From NCBI GenBank assembly GCA_029945425.1, contig JAQSDV010000004.1:916991-980990 (forward strand): DNA of 64,000 nucleotides. The letters are read 5' to 3'. This document shows positions 20,414 to 29,200 of this stretch, in pieces. The first letter of the stretch is position 1, and every line of letters begins with the position of its first letter. A model generated the notes under the pieces. That model did no database searches. It had not been told where the DNA came from and saw nothing but the letters and a program-made list of their open reading frames with translations. The position numbers were made by a program, and so were the translations under genes. This DNA is from a bacterium (lineage in GTDB: Bacteria > Pseudomonadota > Alphaproteobacteria > Micavibrionales > UBA2020).

Positions 20414-20945
20414 ATCCGGCCTTATCCTCGCGGTGGCGATGATTGCATCGCTCGGCGGCTGCAGCGACGTCAAGAAACAGATCGGCATGGGCCGCGCGTC
20501 CCCCGACGAATTCATGGTCGTGAAGCGCGCACCGCTGACGATGCCGCCCGATTACGACCTGCGCGCGCCCTCGACCGACAGCCTGCCGCCCGCATCCGAA
20601 GCGTCCAACCAGGCCAAGGCCGCGCTGATGGGCGAAAACACCGCAACCGCCGAGAAAGGCAGCGCCGAAGACGCGCTGCTGCAGAAAATGGGCGCGCAAA
20701 ATCCCGACCCCGCCGTGCGCACCGCCATCAACCGTGAAAACGGCGTGATCGAACTTGAAAACCGCAAACTGGTCGACAAGCTGATCTTCTGGTCCGACAA
20801 GCCGGGCGAAGCACCGGCATCCGTCGTCGATGCGAAACAGGAAAGAGAACGCCTGAAGCAGAACGAAGCAACCGGCAAACCGGTAAACGACGGCGCCGTT
20901 CCCGTGATCGAGAAAAAGCAAAGCACCTTCGAAAAACTTTTCTAA
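20406..20945 (+). CDS. DUF3035 lipoprotein (possible BamF-type BAM component)
   Basis: 179 residues. The lipobox is SLGGC (Cys19). The mature protein starts with a segment that includes SPDEFMVVKRAPLTMPPDYDL followed by LRAPS, the diagnostic stretch of DUF3035. The remainder is Ala/Glu-rich and probably disordered or helical. In Caulobacter a lipoprotein called BamF belongs to the outer-membrane beta-barrel assembly complex; I recall this family as its home but cannot verify it here. It overlaps lspA by 8 nt. Confidence 0.82.
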   Translation: MRKSGLILAVAMIASLGGCSDVKKQIGMGRASPDEFMVVKRAPLTMPPDYDLRAPSTDSLPPASEASNQAKAALMGENTATAEKGSAEDALLQKMGAQNPDPAVRTAINRENGVIELENRKLVDKLIFWSDKPGEAPASVVDAKQERERLKQNEATGKPVNDGAVPVIEKKQSTFEKLF

Positions 20946-20958
20946 TCAGGAAATTTTC

Positions 20959-21714
20959 ATGACCCGCATTTTTACCGCCCTCTGCCTCGCATTGCTGGTG
21001 GGCTTTTCCGCGCCCGCCATCGCAGCCTCCGAACCCGCCGCTGACGCGAAAATCGCCGTGCGCGCGCCCGCGGAGGCCGTCGCGCCCACGCGCGACAGCC
21101 TCGTCGCGTTTTTCGAAGCGCAGATGAAAAACGACCCGCAGGTGAAGAATTTCACCAAGCGCGCGGATGGCGATTACGATTTCAAGACCGGATTTTTCCC
21201 CTATACCGGTCGCCTGAAACTGCTGAACGCCGCCGTCACCAAATATGACGACCAGTATTACGAGAACCTCTATCGCGGCATCATCGAAATCGAGTTGCCG
21301 GACGCGGACGAAGTGTTTTTCAAGCGGTATGCACGCAGCTTCGCCGCATGGAGCGCCGACCTGAACTACTACTACAACATGAAAAAGGGCCAATGGTTCG
21401 CAGGTTCGGCATGGAACGACAACCTCGCCGACTTCGACAAATATGCTGTTGATAACGCGGGCGCGAAACTTCCCGCGCCCATGCCCGGCTTCTGGGCGCA
21501 GAACGGCAAGAACCTGATCCCGCTCGGCATCTTCGTCGTCGTGATTATCGTCGTAATGGCTTTTGCTAAGGCCCAGCACAAGCGCGTCTTTGATAACCAT
21601 GACAAGGCGCTGGACGAACAGCAGCGCGGGCTGAAAATGGTCGAGGAATCACTGACCCACCAGCGTGAACATACGCGGCTGCTGCAGGAAATTCTGGCCA
21701 CGCTGAAAAAATAA
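20959..21714 (+). CDS. Exported single-pass membrane protein with C-terminal coiled coil, unknown function
   Basis: 251 residues. A signal peptide (LCLALLVGFSAPAIAASEP) is followed by a periplasmic domain of about 150 residues rich in Tyr/Asp. The domain includes GFFPYTGRLKLLNAAV and DDQYYENLYRGIIEIELPD. A membrane span follows at about 182-205 (LIPLGIFVVVIIVVMAFA), then a cytoplasmic helix (FDNHDKALDEQQRGLKMVEESL) that looks like a short coiled coil. It is third in the lspA-DUF3035 unit, a place where M16 peptidase genes often stand in relatives. Its stop abuts that of miaA on the other strand. No family is recognised. Confidence 0.75.
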   Translation: MTRIFTALCLALLVGFSAPAIAASEPAADAKIAVRAPAEAVAPTRDSLVAFFEAQMKNDPQVKNFTKRADGDYDFKTGFFPYTGRLKLLNAAVTKYDDQYYENLYRGIIEIELPDADEVFFKRYARSFAAWSADLNYYYNMKKGQWFAGSAWNDNLADFDKYAVDNAGAKLPAPMPGFWAQNGKNLIPLGIFVVVIIVVMAFAKAQHKRVFDNHDKALDEQQRGLKMVEESLTHQREHTRLLQEILATLKK

Positions 21715-22629
21715 TCAGATACGCGCGATCAATGCTGCCCCATCCGGCGCATCCAGCGCGACATCCGGCGCCATCTGGTTCCTGAACCATGTCGTCTGGC
21801 GTTTCGCGTAGTTGCGCGTCGATTGCTGGGCGAGCGATATCGCGTCGGTCAGCGAAATATTCCCCGCCAGGTGCGACGAGAGTTCGGGATACCCCAACGC
21901 CTTGGCGAGCGGCATGGCGGGTGTCGCGGTCTTCATGAATTCCCGCACCTGCTCCAGCGCGCCCTGTTTCAGCATGATGCCAAAACGCGCATCACAGTTT
22001 GCGTAGAGGCGGTCGCGCGGCGGGACCAGCGTCGCGGTGACGAATTTCAAATGTGCGGGCGGCGGTTCGGGCGGCAAAGCCTGCCATTCGGCTAAACTCT
22101 TTCCTGTACCCTCCAGCACCTCCATCGCGCGCACAAGCCGCTGGGTGTTGAACGGGTTCAGCCTTTCTGCCGTGGCGGGATCGCGTCTTTTTAATTCTGC
22201 GTGGAAAGCGGGGTTGCCGATTTCTTTTTGCCGCGCATTCAGCCGCTCCCGGATATCGGGTGCGATATCGGGGATGGGGCTGAGGCCATTCAGCAGCGTG
22301 CGGATATAAAAACCCGTCCCGCCCACCACGATCGGCAGCCTGCCTTCGGCAATCACGCGGTCAATTTCATTCAATGCCATGCCGCGCCAGCGGGCGGCGG
22401 AACAGATGTCATCCGGCTGTAGCGTCGCATACAGGCGGTGCGGCGCGGCCGATAAATCTTCCGCCGAGGGCTGGGCGGTCAGGATGCCGAGGCCGTCATA
22501 CATCTGCATGGAATCGGCGTTGATGATAACGCCGTTCTTTGCCTGCGCCACAGAAAGCGCGAGGCCCGACTTGCCACTGGCAGTCGGGCCCCCGATTACA
22601 AGTACAGTATGCTGTTGCGACACAGCCAC
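21715..22629 (-). CDS. miaA: tRNA dimethylallyltransferase
   Basis: 304 residues. The P-loop is GGPTASGKSGLALSVA, the tRNA/substrate segment is INADSMQMYDGLGILTAQP, with PHRLYATLQPDD, GGTGFYIRTLLNGL and the C-terminal TRNYAKRQTTWFRNQ (the R-x-YAKRQ-TWFR motif). It adds the dimethylallyl group to A37 of tRNAs that read UNN codons. It starts directly downstream of the degP stop with a 1-nt gap, so the two are probably co-transcribed. Confidence 0.96.
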   Translation of the reverse strand: MAVSQQHTVLVIGGPTASGKSGLALSVAQAKNGVIINADSMQMYDGLGILTAQPSAEDLSAAPHRLYATLQPDDICSAARWRGMALNEIDRVIAEGRLPIVVGGTGFYIRTLLNGLSPIPDIAPDIRERLNARQKEIGNPAFHAELKRRDPATAERLNPFNTQRLVRAMEVLEGTGKSLAEWQALPPEPPPAHLKFVTATLVPPRDRLYANCDARFGIMLKQGALEQVREFMKTATPAMPLAKALGYPELSSHLAGNISLTDAISLAQQSTRNYAKRQTTWFRNQMAPDVALDAPDGAALIARI

Positions 22630-22630
22630 C

Positions 22631-24148
22631 TTATTTCTTGAACTTGACGACCACGTAATTGCGGTCGTTTTTGCGCGCGATGAACAGCAGCACCGAAGGC
22701 TCGCCCGCTTTCTTCGCGGCCTCTGCCTTGGTTGCGACGTCTTCGGGCGTTGCGACGTCCTGCTGGTCGATCTCGACGATCACATCGCCTTCGGTCAGGC
22801 CTTTTTGCGCGGCGGGGCCGTCGGCCGTCACTTCGGAGATGACGGCGCCGGTCACGGATTTGTTCACGCCGTATTTTTCGCGCGCTTCATCCGTCAGCAG
22901 CGACAGTTTCGCGCCGATCGACGGCACGTCTGTTGCGGGCAGTTTCGTTTCGGGCGCGACATCGGGCTTGTCCTTGCCGCCCGGCGTCAGCTGGCCTGCG
23001 GTTTCAGCCGCCTCCAGCTCGCCCAGCGTCACGGAGATTTTCATGTTCTCGCCCTTGCGCCAGATGCCCAGTTCAACCTTGCGGCCCACCTCAGCCTCGG
23101 CGACCATGCGGGGCAGGCGTTTCATGGCGGAAACGGGCGCGCCGTCAAACGTCATGATAACGTCGCCGGACTGGATGCCGGCTGCTTCCGACGGGCCTTT
23201 TTCGGTGACGCTCGACACCAATGCGCCGTGCGAATTCTTGGGCAGGCCGAGGCCTTCCGCGATATCGGGCGTGACGTCCTGAATGCGCACGCCCAGCCAG
23301 CCGCGTTTCGTCTTGCCGTATTTGACCAGCTGGTCAACGACGCTTTTCACGATGTTGGAGGGCACGGCAAAGCCGATGCCGACCGATCCGCCGGAGGGGG
23401 AGAAGATGGCCGTGTTCACGCCCACCACTTCGCCGCTCATGTTGAACATCGGGCCGCCGGAATTGCCGCGGTTGATCGATGCGTCGGTCTGGATGAAATC
23501 GTCATACGGGCCGGCATTAATGTCGCGCTGGCGGGCGGAAACGATGCCTGCCGTCACGGTGCCGCCCAAGCCGAACGGGTTGCCAATCGCCAGCACCCAT
23601 GATCCGACCTTCGAATTATCGCTGTTGCCCCATTTGGTGGAGACGAGCGGGATATCGGTTTTCACCTTCAGAACGGCGATGTCGGTTTTTTCGTCGGTGC
23701 CGACCAGCGTCGCGTCCAGCGTCGTGTCGTCATGCAGGATGATCTTGATTTCGTCCGCGCCCTTGATGACGTGGTTGTTGGTGACGATATATCCGTTCAC
23801 CGCATCGACGACAAAGCCGGAGCCGAGGGCGGAAACTTTTTCCTCTTCCTGCGGGCGGCCGCCGCCCTGCTGCTGGTTCTTGTACTCGTCATAGAATTTT
23901 TTCAGGAATTCGTCGAAGGGCGAGCCGGGCACGCCGGGGTTGAGATCGGGCAGGTCCGGCAGCGGCATGCGCTGTGCCTGCGACGGCGCCTTCGCCGAGG
24001 TCGACACGTTCACGACGGTCGGCAGCAGCGTTTCGGCGAGTGTTTCAAACCCGTCGGGCGACGCGGCGCGGACGGATGCGGGGGCCAGCATCGCAACGGC
24101 GCAGAGCGCGCCCATCACGACGGGAAAGCGGGAAATCGTGGTTAACAT
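22631..24148 (-). CDS. degP: Periplasmic serine endoprotease, DegP/HtrA (Do) family
   Basis: 505 residues. The signal peptide ends near SVRAASP. The trypsin-like domain has the catalytic triad in VTNNHVIKG (His), EKTDIAVLKV (Asp) and RGNSGGPMF (Ser). An insertion rich in Gln/Gly (NQQQGGGRPQEEE) precedes the protease core. Two PDZ domains follow at about 290-380 and 400-500. It degrades or chaperones misfolded envelope proteins. It lies just downstream of hflK-hflC, the conserved alphaproteobacterial envelope quality-control cluster hflK-hflC-DUF2065-degP. Confidence 0.96.
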   Translation of the reverse strand: MLTTISRFPVVMGALCAVAMLAPASVRAASPDGFETLAETLLPTVVNVSTSAKAPSQAQRMPLPDLPDLNPGVPGSPFDEFLKKFYDEYKNQQQGGGRPQEEEKVSALGSGFVVDAVNGYIVTNNHVIKGADEIKIILHDDTTLDATLVGTDEKTDIAVLKVKTDIPLVSTKWGNSDNSKVGSWVLAIGNPFGLGGTVTAGIVSARQRDINAGPYDDFIQTDASINRGNSGGPMFNMSGEVVGVNTAIFSPSGGSVGIGFAVPSNIVKSVVDQLVKYGKTKRGWLGVRIQDVTPDIAEGLGLPKNSHGALVSSVTEKGPSEAAGIQSGDVIMTFDGAPVSAMKRLPRMVAEAEVGRKVELGIWRKGENMKISVTLGELEAAETAGQLTPGGKDKPDVAPETKLPATDVPSIGAKLSLLTDEAREKYGVNKSVTGAVISEVTADGPAAQKGLTEGDVIVEIDQQDVATPEDVATKAEAAKKAGEPSVLLFIARKNDRNYVVVKFKK

Positions 24149-24286
24149 TTACAGAATCCTCCATAACCTTTTTAGGTTTGTTTCAACTAGAGTTAGGCCT
24201 GTTGGGATGAAGCGTCAATCAATGAAAGTGGCGATATTTTTGATGAAGCACAGCAGGATTGTGGGAACCGTCTGCGTGACAGTTTT

Positions 24287-24478
24287 TTAAGGCATTCCCC
24301 GCACCACTAAGACCACCACAAAGCCCAGCCCCGCCAGCAAGAGTCCGGCGGTGCGCAGCTGTTGCGGAGCGAGCAGCGAGATTTGCGCGGTCATGCGGCG
24401 CATGGCGTCGGGGAACAGGGCGTACATCGCCCCTTCGATCACCATCATCAACCCGAGCGCAATGGCGAGGTCCGTCAT
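24287..24478 (-). CDS. DUF2065 (YjeT-like) small membrane protein
   Basis: 63 residues with two hydrophobic helices (LAIALGLMMVIEGAMYALFPDAMR and TAGLLLAGLGFVVVLVV). MVIEG-x-YALFPD is the family signature. It begins 5 nt after hflC on the same strand, which is the usual place of this family next to hflKC. Its function is unknown. Confidence 0.9.
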   Translation of the reverse strand: MTDLAIALGLMMVIEGAMYALFPDAMRRMTAQISLLAPQQLRTAGLLLAGLGFVVVLVVRGMP

Positions 24479-24483
24479 AGGCG

Positions 24484-25353
24484 TTACTTCGCGCCGGCGC
24501 TTTCCTTGAAGTATTTGAAGAAGTCGCTGTCGGGCGACAGGATCAGCGTGGTGTCGCCGCCGGACAGGCTTTCGCGGTATGCCTCCATGCTGCGGTAGAA
24601 AGCATAGAATTCGGGATCCTGCTTGAACGCATCGGCATAGATCTTGATCGCTTCCTCGTCACCCAGACCGCGCTGAACCTGCGACTGGCGGCCGGCTTCG
24701 GCCAGCAATACGGTGCGTTCCTTGTCGGCTTGCGCGCGGGTTTCGTTGGCGAACTGCTTGCCTTCGGCGCGGAACTGCGCGGCTTCCTGCTGGCGGGCGG
24801 TTTTCATGCGGTCGAAGATCGACTGGCTGGTCTGCTCCGGCAGGTCGGCGCGGCCGATACGGACGTCGACGATTTCAACGCCGAGGTTTTTCGCGGCAAG
24901 GTTGACGCGTTCCTTGATCGAATGCATCAGCTGGGCGCGCTTGTCCGACAATACGTCGGTCAGCGTTGCCGTGCCCAGCACTTCGCGCGTCACGGAATTG
25001 ATCAGGTTGTTGATGCGGTCGCGCGCGGCGTCTTCGGTGCCGACGGCGTTGTTGAAGGCCAGCATGTCGGTGATGCGGTAACGGCCGAAAGCGTCGATCA
25101 CAAGGCGCTTCTGGTCGGCCAAAATCACTTCTTCAGCGGGCGGCGCCACGTTCAGCACGCGTTTTTGAAATACGCGCACGTTCTGGATGAAGGGGGTCTT
25201 GAATTTCAATCCGGGTTCTTCATACCGTTGCGCGGGGCGGCCGAATTGCAGGACCATCGCCTGCGTGCCCTGCTTCACGATGAAGGCAGACTGCGTGACC
25301 AGCACGAAACCGGCCACAAGGAGGAAAAGGAAAAACGTGCCTGATTTGCTCAT
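24484..25353 (-). CDS. hflC: FtsH protease modulator HflC
   Basis: 289 residues. There is one N-terminal membrane anchor (FFLFLLVAGFVLVTQSAFIV) followed by a prohibitin/SPFH domain. VVKQGTQAMVLQFGRP-type sequence, DAFGRYRITDMLAFNN and the conserved VDVRIGRADLPEQTSQSIF identify it. The C-terminal helix is Ala/Glu/Gln-rich, and YRSMEAYRESLSGGDTTLILSPDSDFF is typical for HflC. With HflK it forms the periplasmic cage around FtsH. Confidence 0.96.
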   Translation of the reverse strand: MSKSGTFFLFLLVAGFVLVTQSAFIVKQGTQAMVLQFGRPAQRYEEPGLKFKTPFIQNVRVFQKRVLNVAPPAEEVILADQKRLVIDAFGRYRITDMLAFNNAVGTEDAARDRINNLINSVTREVLGTATLTDVLSDKRAQLMHSIKERVNLAAKNLGVEIVDVRIGRADLPEQTSQSIFDRMKTARQQEAAQFRAEGKQFANETRAQADKERTVLLAEAGRQSQVQRGLGDEEAIKIYADAFKQDPEFYAFYRSMEAYRESLSGGDTTLILSPDSDFFKYFKESAGAK

Positions 25354-25368
25354 GATCGTGTTCTTTCT

Positions 25369-26625
25369 TTACTGGCCGGGCTGCGGGGGCGCGTTGAAGG
25401 GGGTCGTCGAGGATCTGCCGTCCAGCTGCAGAAGCGGCAGCAGCGGCGCGCCCTTGGAATCGCCGGTGATGATTTTGCGGCTGTTCTTCAGGACTTCCTG
25501 CATGGTTTCGAGGTAGAGGCGTTTTTGCGTGATGTCTTTCGATTCCGAATACGCCTTGTAGACAGAATTGAAGCGTTCCGCGTCGCCTTTTGCTTTTGCG
25601 ATGGTTGCTTCCTTATACCCTTCCGCCTCGCGGATCAGTCGCTCTGCCTGACCCTTCGCGACGGGGATGATGTCGTTGCGATAGGTGTTCGCCTCGTTCT
25701 TCAGGCGCTCTTTATCTGTGCGCGCGCGCTGCACGTCGTTGAAGGCGTCAACGACGGGATTGGGCGGATCGACCGACAAAAGCTGGACGGAGTTGACGGA
25801 AACGCCCGAGTCATAGCCGTCGAGGATTTTCTGCATCAGTTCCTTTGACTTCGCCTCGATATCGCCGCGGCCTTCGGTCAGCGCGGACTGGATGGGCGTG
25901 CGCGCGATGATCTCGCGCATCGCGGATTCCGCGACGGTCTGCACGGTCAGCACCTGCGGCTCTTCAATCGCGAAGATATATTTGCCGAGGTCGTTGATCT
26001 TCCAGAAGACGGAGAAATGGATTTTCACGATGTTTTCGTCGCCGGTCAGCATGCTGCTTTCGGTGGGCTTGTCATTCTGCACCTGACCGCGGCCGGTGAA
26101 GCCGATATCCAGCTGGCGGTTCTGCGCCACGTTTTCTTTTTCAACGGACTGGATGGGATAGGGCAGGCGGTAACCAAGGCCGGCTTGCGTCTTGATGTCG
26201 CCCTGCGCCATCTTGCCGAAGGTCAGCACGACCGCGTTTTCTTCGGGCTGGATGGTGTAGAAACCGGAAGCCAGCCAGATCATGACAATCGCGCCGATCA
26301 GGAAAGCGACCGCGCGGCTCGGCTCCATTGAACTGCCGGGGCGCTTGTTGCCGAAGGATGATTTGAAACGGTCCTGCGCCTGACGCAGCATGGCATCGAG
26401 ATCGGGTTCGTTGCCACCACCGCCGCCGCCACCACCACCACCACCGGAGGGGCGTTGCGGGCGCTGGCCCCAAGGCGAATTGCCGCCGCCATCATTGCCG
26501 CCGCCGCCATTGCCACCGCCATTACCGCCGGATGGCGGTTGATCGTTGCCGGGACGGTTTCCCCAAGGACCCTGATTGGGTAGAAGGATCATGCCGTCTT
26601 GCGATTTCAATGCCATGGCGAACAA
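25369..26625 (-). CDS. hflK: FtsH protease modulator HflK
   Basis: 418 residues. The N-terminal cytoplasmic region (about 1-95) is extremely rich in Gly, Asn and Pro, with a run of eleven glycines, then a membrane span (FLIGAIVMIWLASGFYTI) and the SPFH domain. QPEENAVVLTFGKMAQ, MLTGDENIVKIHFSVFWKI and VQLLSVDPPNPVVDAFNDVQRA are characteristic of HflK. The start could be the first ATG or the ATG three codons later. It lies 15 nt upstream of hflC and is the first gene of the cluster. Confidence 0.96.
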   Translation of the reverse strand: MFAMALKSQDGMILLPNQGPWGNRPGNDQPPSGGNGGGNGGGGNDGGGNSPWGQRPQRPSGGGGGGGGGGGNEPDLDAMLRQAQDRFKSSFGNKRPGSSMEPSRAVAFLIGAIVMIWLASGFYTIQPEENAVVLTFGKMAQGDIKTQAGLGYRLPYPIQSVEKENVAQNRQLDIGFTGRGQVQNDKPTESSMLTGDENIVKIHFSVFWKINDLGKYIFAIEEPQVLTVQTVAESAMREIIARTPIQSALTEGRGDIEAKSKELMQKILDGYDSGVSVNSVQLLSVDPPNPVVDAFNDVQRARTDKERLKNEANTYRNDIIPVAKGQAERLIREAEGYKEATIAKAKGDAERFNSVYKAYSESKDITQKRLYLETMQEVLKNSRKIITGDSKGAPLLPLLQLDGRSSTTPFNAPPQPGQ

Positions 26626-26722
26626 CCTTGTTATGTATTGCGGAAAAGGCTATAGAATGCCCTATATATGTTGAGCATGATTGAAATAGGGCTGCAAGGA
26701 TTTTAGGCAAGAAGGCTTGGTT

Positions 26723-27823
26723 ATGACAGCACTGCGCAAGGAAGATGTCGTGAAGGCGCTGGCGGGGGTGATCGATCCCGCACGCGGCCGCGATATTATG
26801 TCACTTGGCATGGTGCAGGAAGTCGCCGTGAACGACGGCACCGTTTCTTTCGCAATCGAAGTAGATCCCGCGCGGGGCGCGGAGCTGGAGCCGCTCCGTC
26901 AGGCGGCGCAGGCTGCGGTCGAAAAACTTTCCGGCGCAAAAACCGTTCTGGCCGTGCTGACGGCGGAACGCGCCGCGCCGCCGAAACTGAATGTGCGCGG
27001 CACGCCGCAAACGCCCACCCATAAAATTTCGCAGCGCCCCGTCGCGCCCAAAGTCAAACACATGATCGCGGTGGCGTCGGGCAAGGGCGGCGTCGGCAAA
27101 TCGACGGTCGCCGCAAACCTTGCGTTGTCATTCGCCGCACTCGGCAAAAAAACCGGATTGCTGGACGCCGATATTTACGGATCGTCACAGCCGCTGATGA
27201 TGGGGCTGCGCCAGAAACCGGAAACGAACGCCGATGACATGATCGTGCCGCTGGTGGCGCATGGCGTTAAATTCATGTCGATGGGATTCTTTGTCGAACC
27301 CGATGCGCCTGTCATCTGGCGCGGGCCGATGGTGCATAGCGCGATCCAGCAATTGCTGCGCGATGTGGAATGGGGCGACCTTGATATTCTGGTGATCGAC
27401 CTGCCGCCCGGCACGGGCGATGCGCAATTGTCGATGGCGCAATATGTGCCGCTGTCGGGCGCGGTGATCGTATCGACGCCGCAGGATGTCGCGCTGAACG
27501 AGGCCAAAAAAGGCCTCAAGATGTTTGAAAAAACCGGCGTCGATGTTTTGGGCATCATCGAAAACATGAGTTATCACAGCTGCTCCGCCTGCGGCCACCG
27601 CGAAGATATTTTCGGTCATGGCGGCGCGAAAAAGGCGGCGGCGGATCTGAAGGTTGAATTTCTAGGGGACATCCCGCTCGTCAAAACCATCCGCGAAGAC
27701 GCCGATAACGGCAAACCGTTCGTGGCGGCACATGCGGGGCATGACACGGCGGAAAACTTCCGCAATATCGCGGCGCGCGTCTGGATGAAACTGCCTGAAA
27801 AACGCCCGCCGGATAAAAAATAA
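26723..27823 (+). CDS. apbC: Mrp/ApbC-family iron-sulfur cluster carrier ATPase
   Basis: 366 residues from the ATG at 26723; a TTG two codons earlier is weaker. The N-terminal MIP18/DUF59-like domain is at about 1-85 (VIDPARGRDIMSLGMVQEV). The deviant Walker A is ASGKGGVGKSTVAANLAL, with DADIYGSSQPLMMGL and DLPPGTGDAQLSM. The C-terminal CSACGHREDIFG supplies the CxxC that bridges an Fe-S cluster in the dimer. It delivers 4Fe-4S clusters to apoproteins. Its stop directly abuts the stop of the convergent gene. Confidence 0.94.
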   Translation: MTALRKEDVVKALAGVIDPARGRDIMSLGMVQEVAVNDGTVSFAIEVDPARGAELEPLRQAAQAAVEKLSGAKTVLAVLTAERAAPPKLNVRGTPQTPTHKISQRPVAPKVKHMIAVASGKGGVGKSTVAANLALSFAALGKKTGLLDADIYGSSQPLMMGLRQKPETNADDMIVPLVAHGVKFMSMGFFVEPDAPVIWRGPMVHSAIQQLLRDVEWGDLDILVIDLPPGTGDAQLSMAQYVPLSGAVIVSTPQDVALNEAKKGLKMFEKTGVDVLGIIENMSYHSCSACGHREDIFGHGGAKKAAADLKVEFLGDIPLVKTIREDADNGKPFVAAHAGHDTAENFRNIAARVWMKLPEKRPPDKK

Positions 27824-28315
27824 TCAGTTCAGTTTGATATCCGGCATATCGGTATCCTTGCCACCCGCCTGCACGCGCTTGCGCGCTTTCGCCGCCAGTG
27901 CTTCGTACTGGTCACGCAGGGCAATCAAATCTTCCTCGCTCAGCTCTTCCAAATCCAGCAGCACGGTATGCGCGCCCTTGGTCGCGCGGATCAATTCATC
28001 CAGTTTCAATTGCATGGCATAGGTGTCGCGCGTCTGCGTGTTCTGGATCAGGAACACCATCAGGAAGGTGATGATGGTCGTGGTGGTGTTGATGACCAGC
28101 TGCCATGTATTCGAAAATCCGAAAACCGGCCCCGCCGCCGCCCAGCCGATGACCAACGCGCAGGCGGTCAGGAGCACAACCGGCTTGCCCGACCATGCGG
28201 CGATTTTGCCGGCGAAGGTCGTGAACATCGGGCGTGCCGCCGACCCGGCGGCGCAGAGCCCCGATGCGGGGGTTTTAGATGCGGCTTTCAATATCGATTT
28301 TTTGCGCGTTGCCAT
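27824..28315 (-). CDS. Low-affinity iron permease family membrane protein
   Basis: 163 residues. Two membrane helices (VVLLTACALVIGWAAAGPVFGF and QLVINTTTTIITFLMVFLIQNTQTRD) are followed by a cytoplasmic helical tail with LQLKLDELI-type sequence (MQLKLDELIRATKGAHT) and the acidic EELSEEDLIAL. ITFLMVFLIQNTQ-RD is the signature of this family, named after yeast Fet4. Bacterial members are much shorter than Fet4, and iron transport is unproven for them. Confidence 0.88.
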   Translation of the reverse strand: MATRKKSILKAASKTPASGLCAAGSAARPMFTTFAGKIAAWSGKPVVLLTACALVIGWAAAGPVFGFSNTWQLVINTTTTIITFLMVFLIQNTQTRDTYAMQLKLDELIRATKGAHTVLLDLEELSEEDLIALRDQYEALAAKARKRVQAGGKDTDMPDIKLN

Positions 28316-28380
28316 GTTGCGACCTTTTCACGGTTTATCAGAAAAGGCCAACATGTGAAGGCGGTTATTGTTCCGCCGCT

Positions 28381-29163
28381 TCAGGTTTTCACATGATTAT
28401 CAACGGGGTGATGCTGGCGGAAAACAGCCACTGAAATAGCGGTTATGATCGCGCATAACGCAATATAACCGCCGAAAAACAACGCGACGTTTTCGATGCG
28501 GGTATCTATGCGGTCGGCGATGACGGTAAAATCATTCGCGATATGCCCGCCGATGCCGTCGTTGTAAATCTCGCGCGCAAGGTCGTTGGTGTAGAGGCTG
28601 AAGGCGAGCAGCGCGCCCTTGGCGATTGCGAACAGCCCGAAAATCATGTTGATGTATTTTTCGGCAATGGGGGAATGTTCGGAATAGGTCTGGCCGCAGG
28701 CTGCGCGCCACACGCAATAGCATCCCACCAGCACCGCGCCGCCATTGCCCATGAAATTGATGACCCATTCGTGGCGCTCGCCAAACGAAAAATACAGATG
28801 CACGCCGGTCAGCACCACAATCAGCCCGATTGCCGCAAAATGGTATTCCATGAACAGCCGCCAGCATAGGTAAGCCAACCCCGCATAAACCGCGCCCTGC
28901 AACAGCCAGCTGCGGTCCATCAGGGGCTGCGCGAAACCGCCGCCGTCGTTGAAATTGAAAACGGGTATCGCTGCGATGCCAAAGCTGAACATCGCAACCG
29001 TATGGCCAAGTTCGTGGAAAAACACCGTCATGTAGCCGAGGCCCGCATGGGGCGCGCGCAGGATCATCGCCGCCCAGCCCGGCGATCCCCAATTCTGCAG
29101 TTCCGCGATTTCGGGATACAGCACGGCAAGGGCGATCAGCAGGCTGATGAAAAACAGGCGCAT
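28381..29163 (-). CDS. M50-like membrane metalloprotease with HELGH motif
   Basis: 260 residues from the ATG at 29163; the frame is open further upstream but only as an overlap into the next gene. The polytopic protein has a zinc-site motif HELGH in the second hydrophobic region (VFFHELGHTVAMFSFG), followed by FNFNDGGGFAQP. This is the M50B-like architecture of site-2-type or YwhC-like intramembrane peptidases. The distal third ligand (usually an Asp in an NxxPxxxxDG-type motif) is not obvious, so catalytic status is uncertain. Six or more hydrophobic segments are visible. It is co-directional with the acidic protein gene upstream. Confidence 0.75.
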   Translation of the reverse strand: MRLFFISLLIALAVLYPEIAELQNWGSPGWAAMILRAPHAGLGYMTVFFHELGHTVAMFSFGIAAIPVFNFNDGGGFAQPLMDRSWLLQGAVYAGLAYLCWRLFMEYHFAAIGLIVVLTGVHLYFSFGERHEWVINFMGNGGAVLVGCYCVWRAACGQTYSEHSPIAEKYINMIFGLFAIAKGALLAFSLYTNDLAREIYNDGIGGHIANDFTVIADRIDTRIENVALFFGGYIALCAIITAISVAVFRQHHPVDNHVKT

Positions 29164-29200
29164 GCGCAAGTCTCGCGGAAATGCGGCGGTTTGTAAAGTT

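Noticed and set aside
26396..26530. Triplet-rich tract considered as a repeat element or CRISPR-like array
   Set aside because: It encodes the normal Gly-rich N-terminus of HflK; there are no spacers or palindromic repeats.
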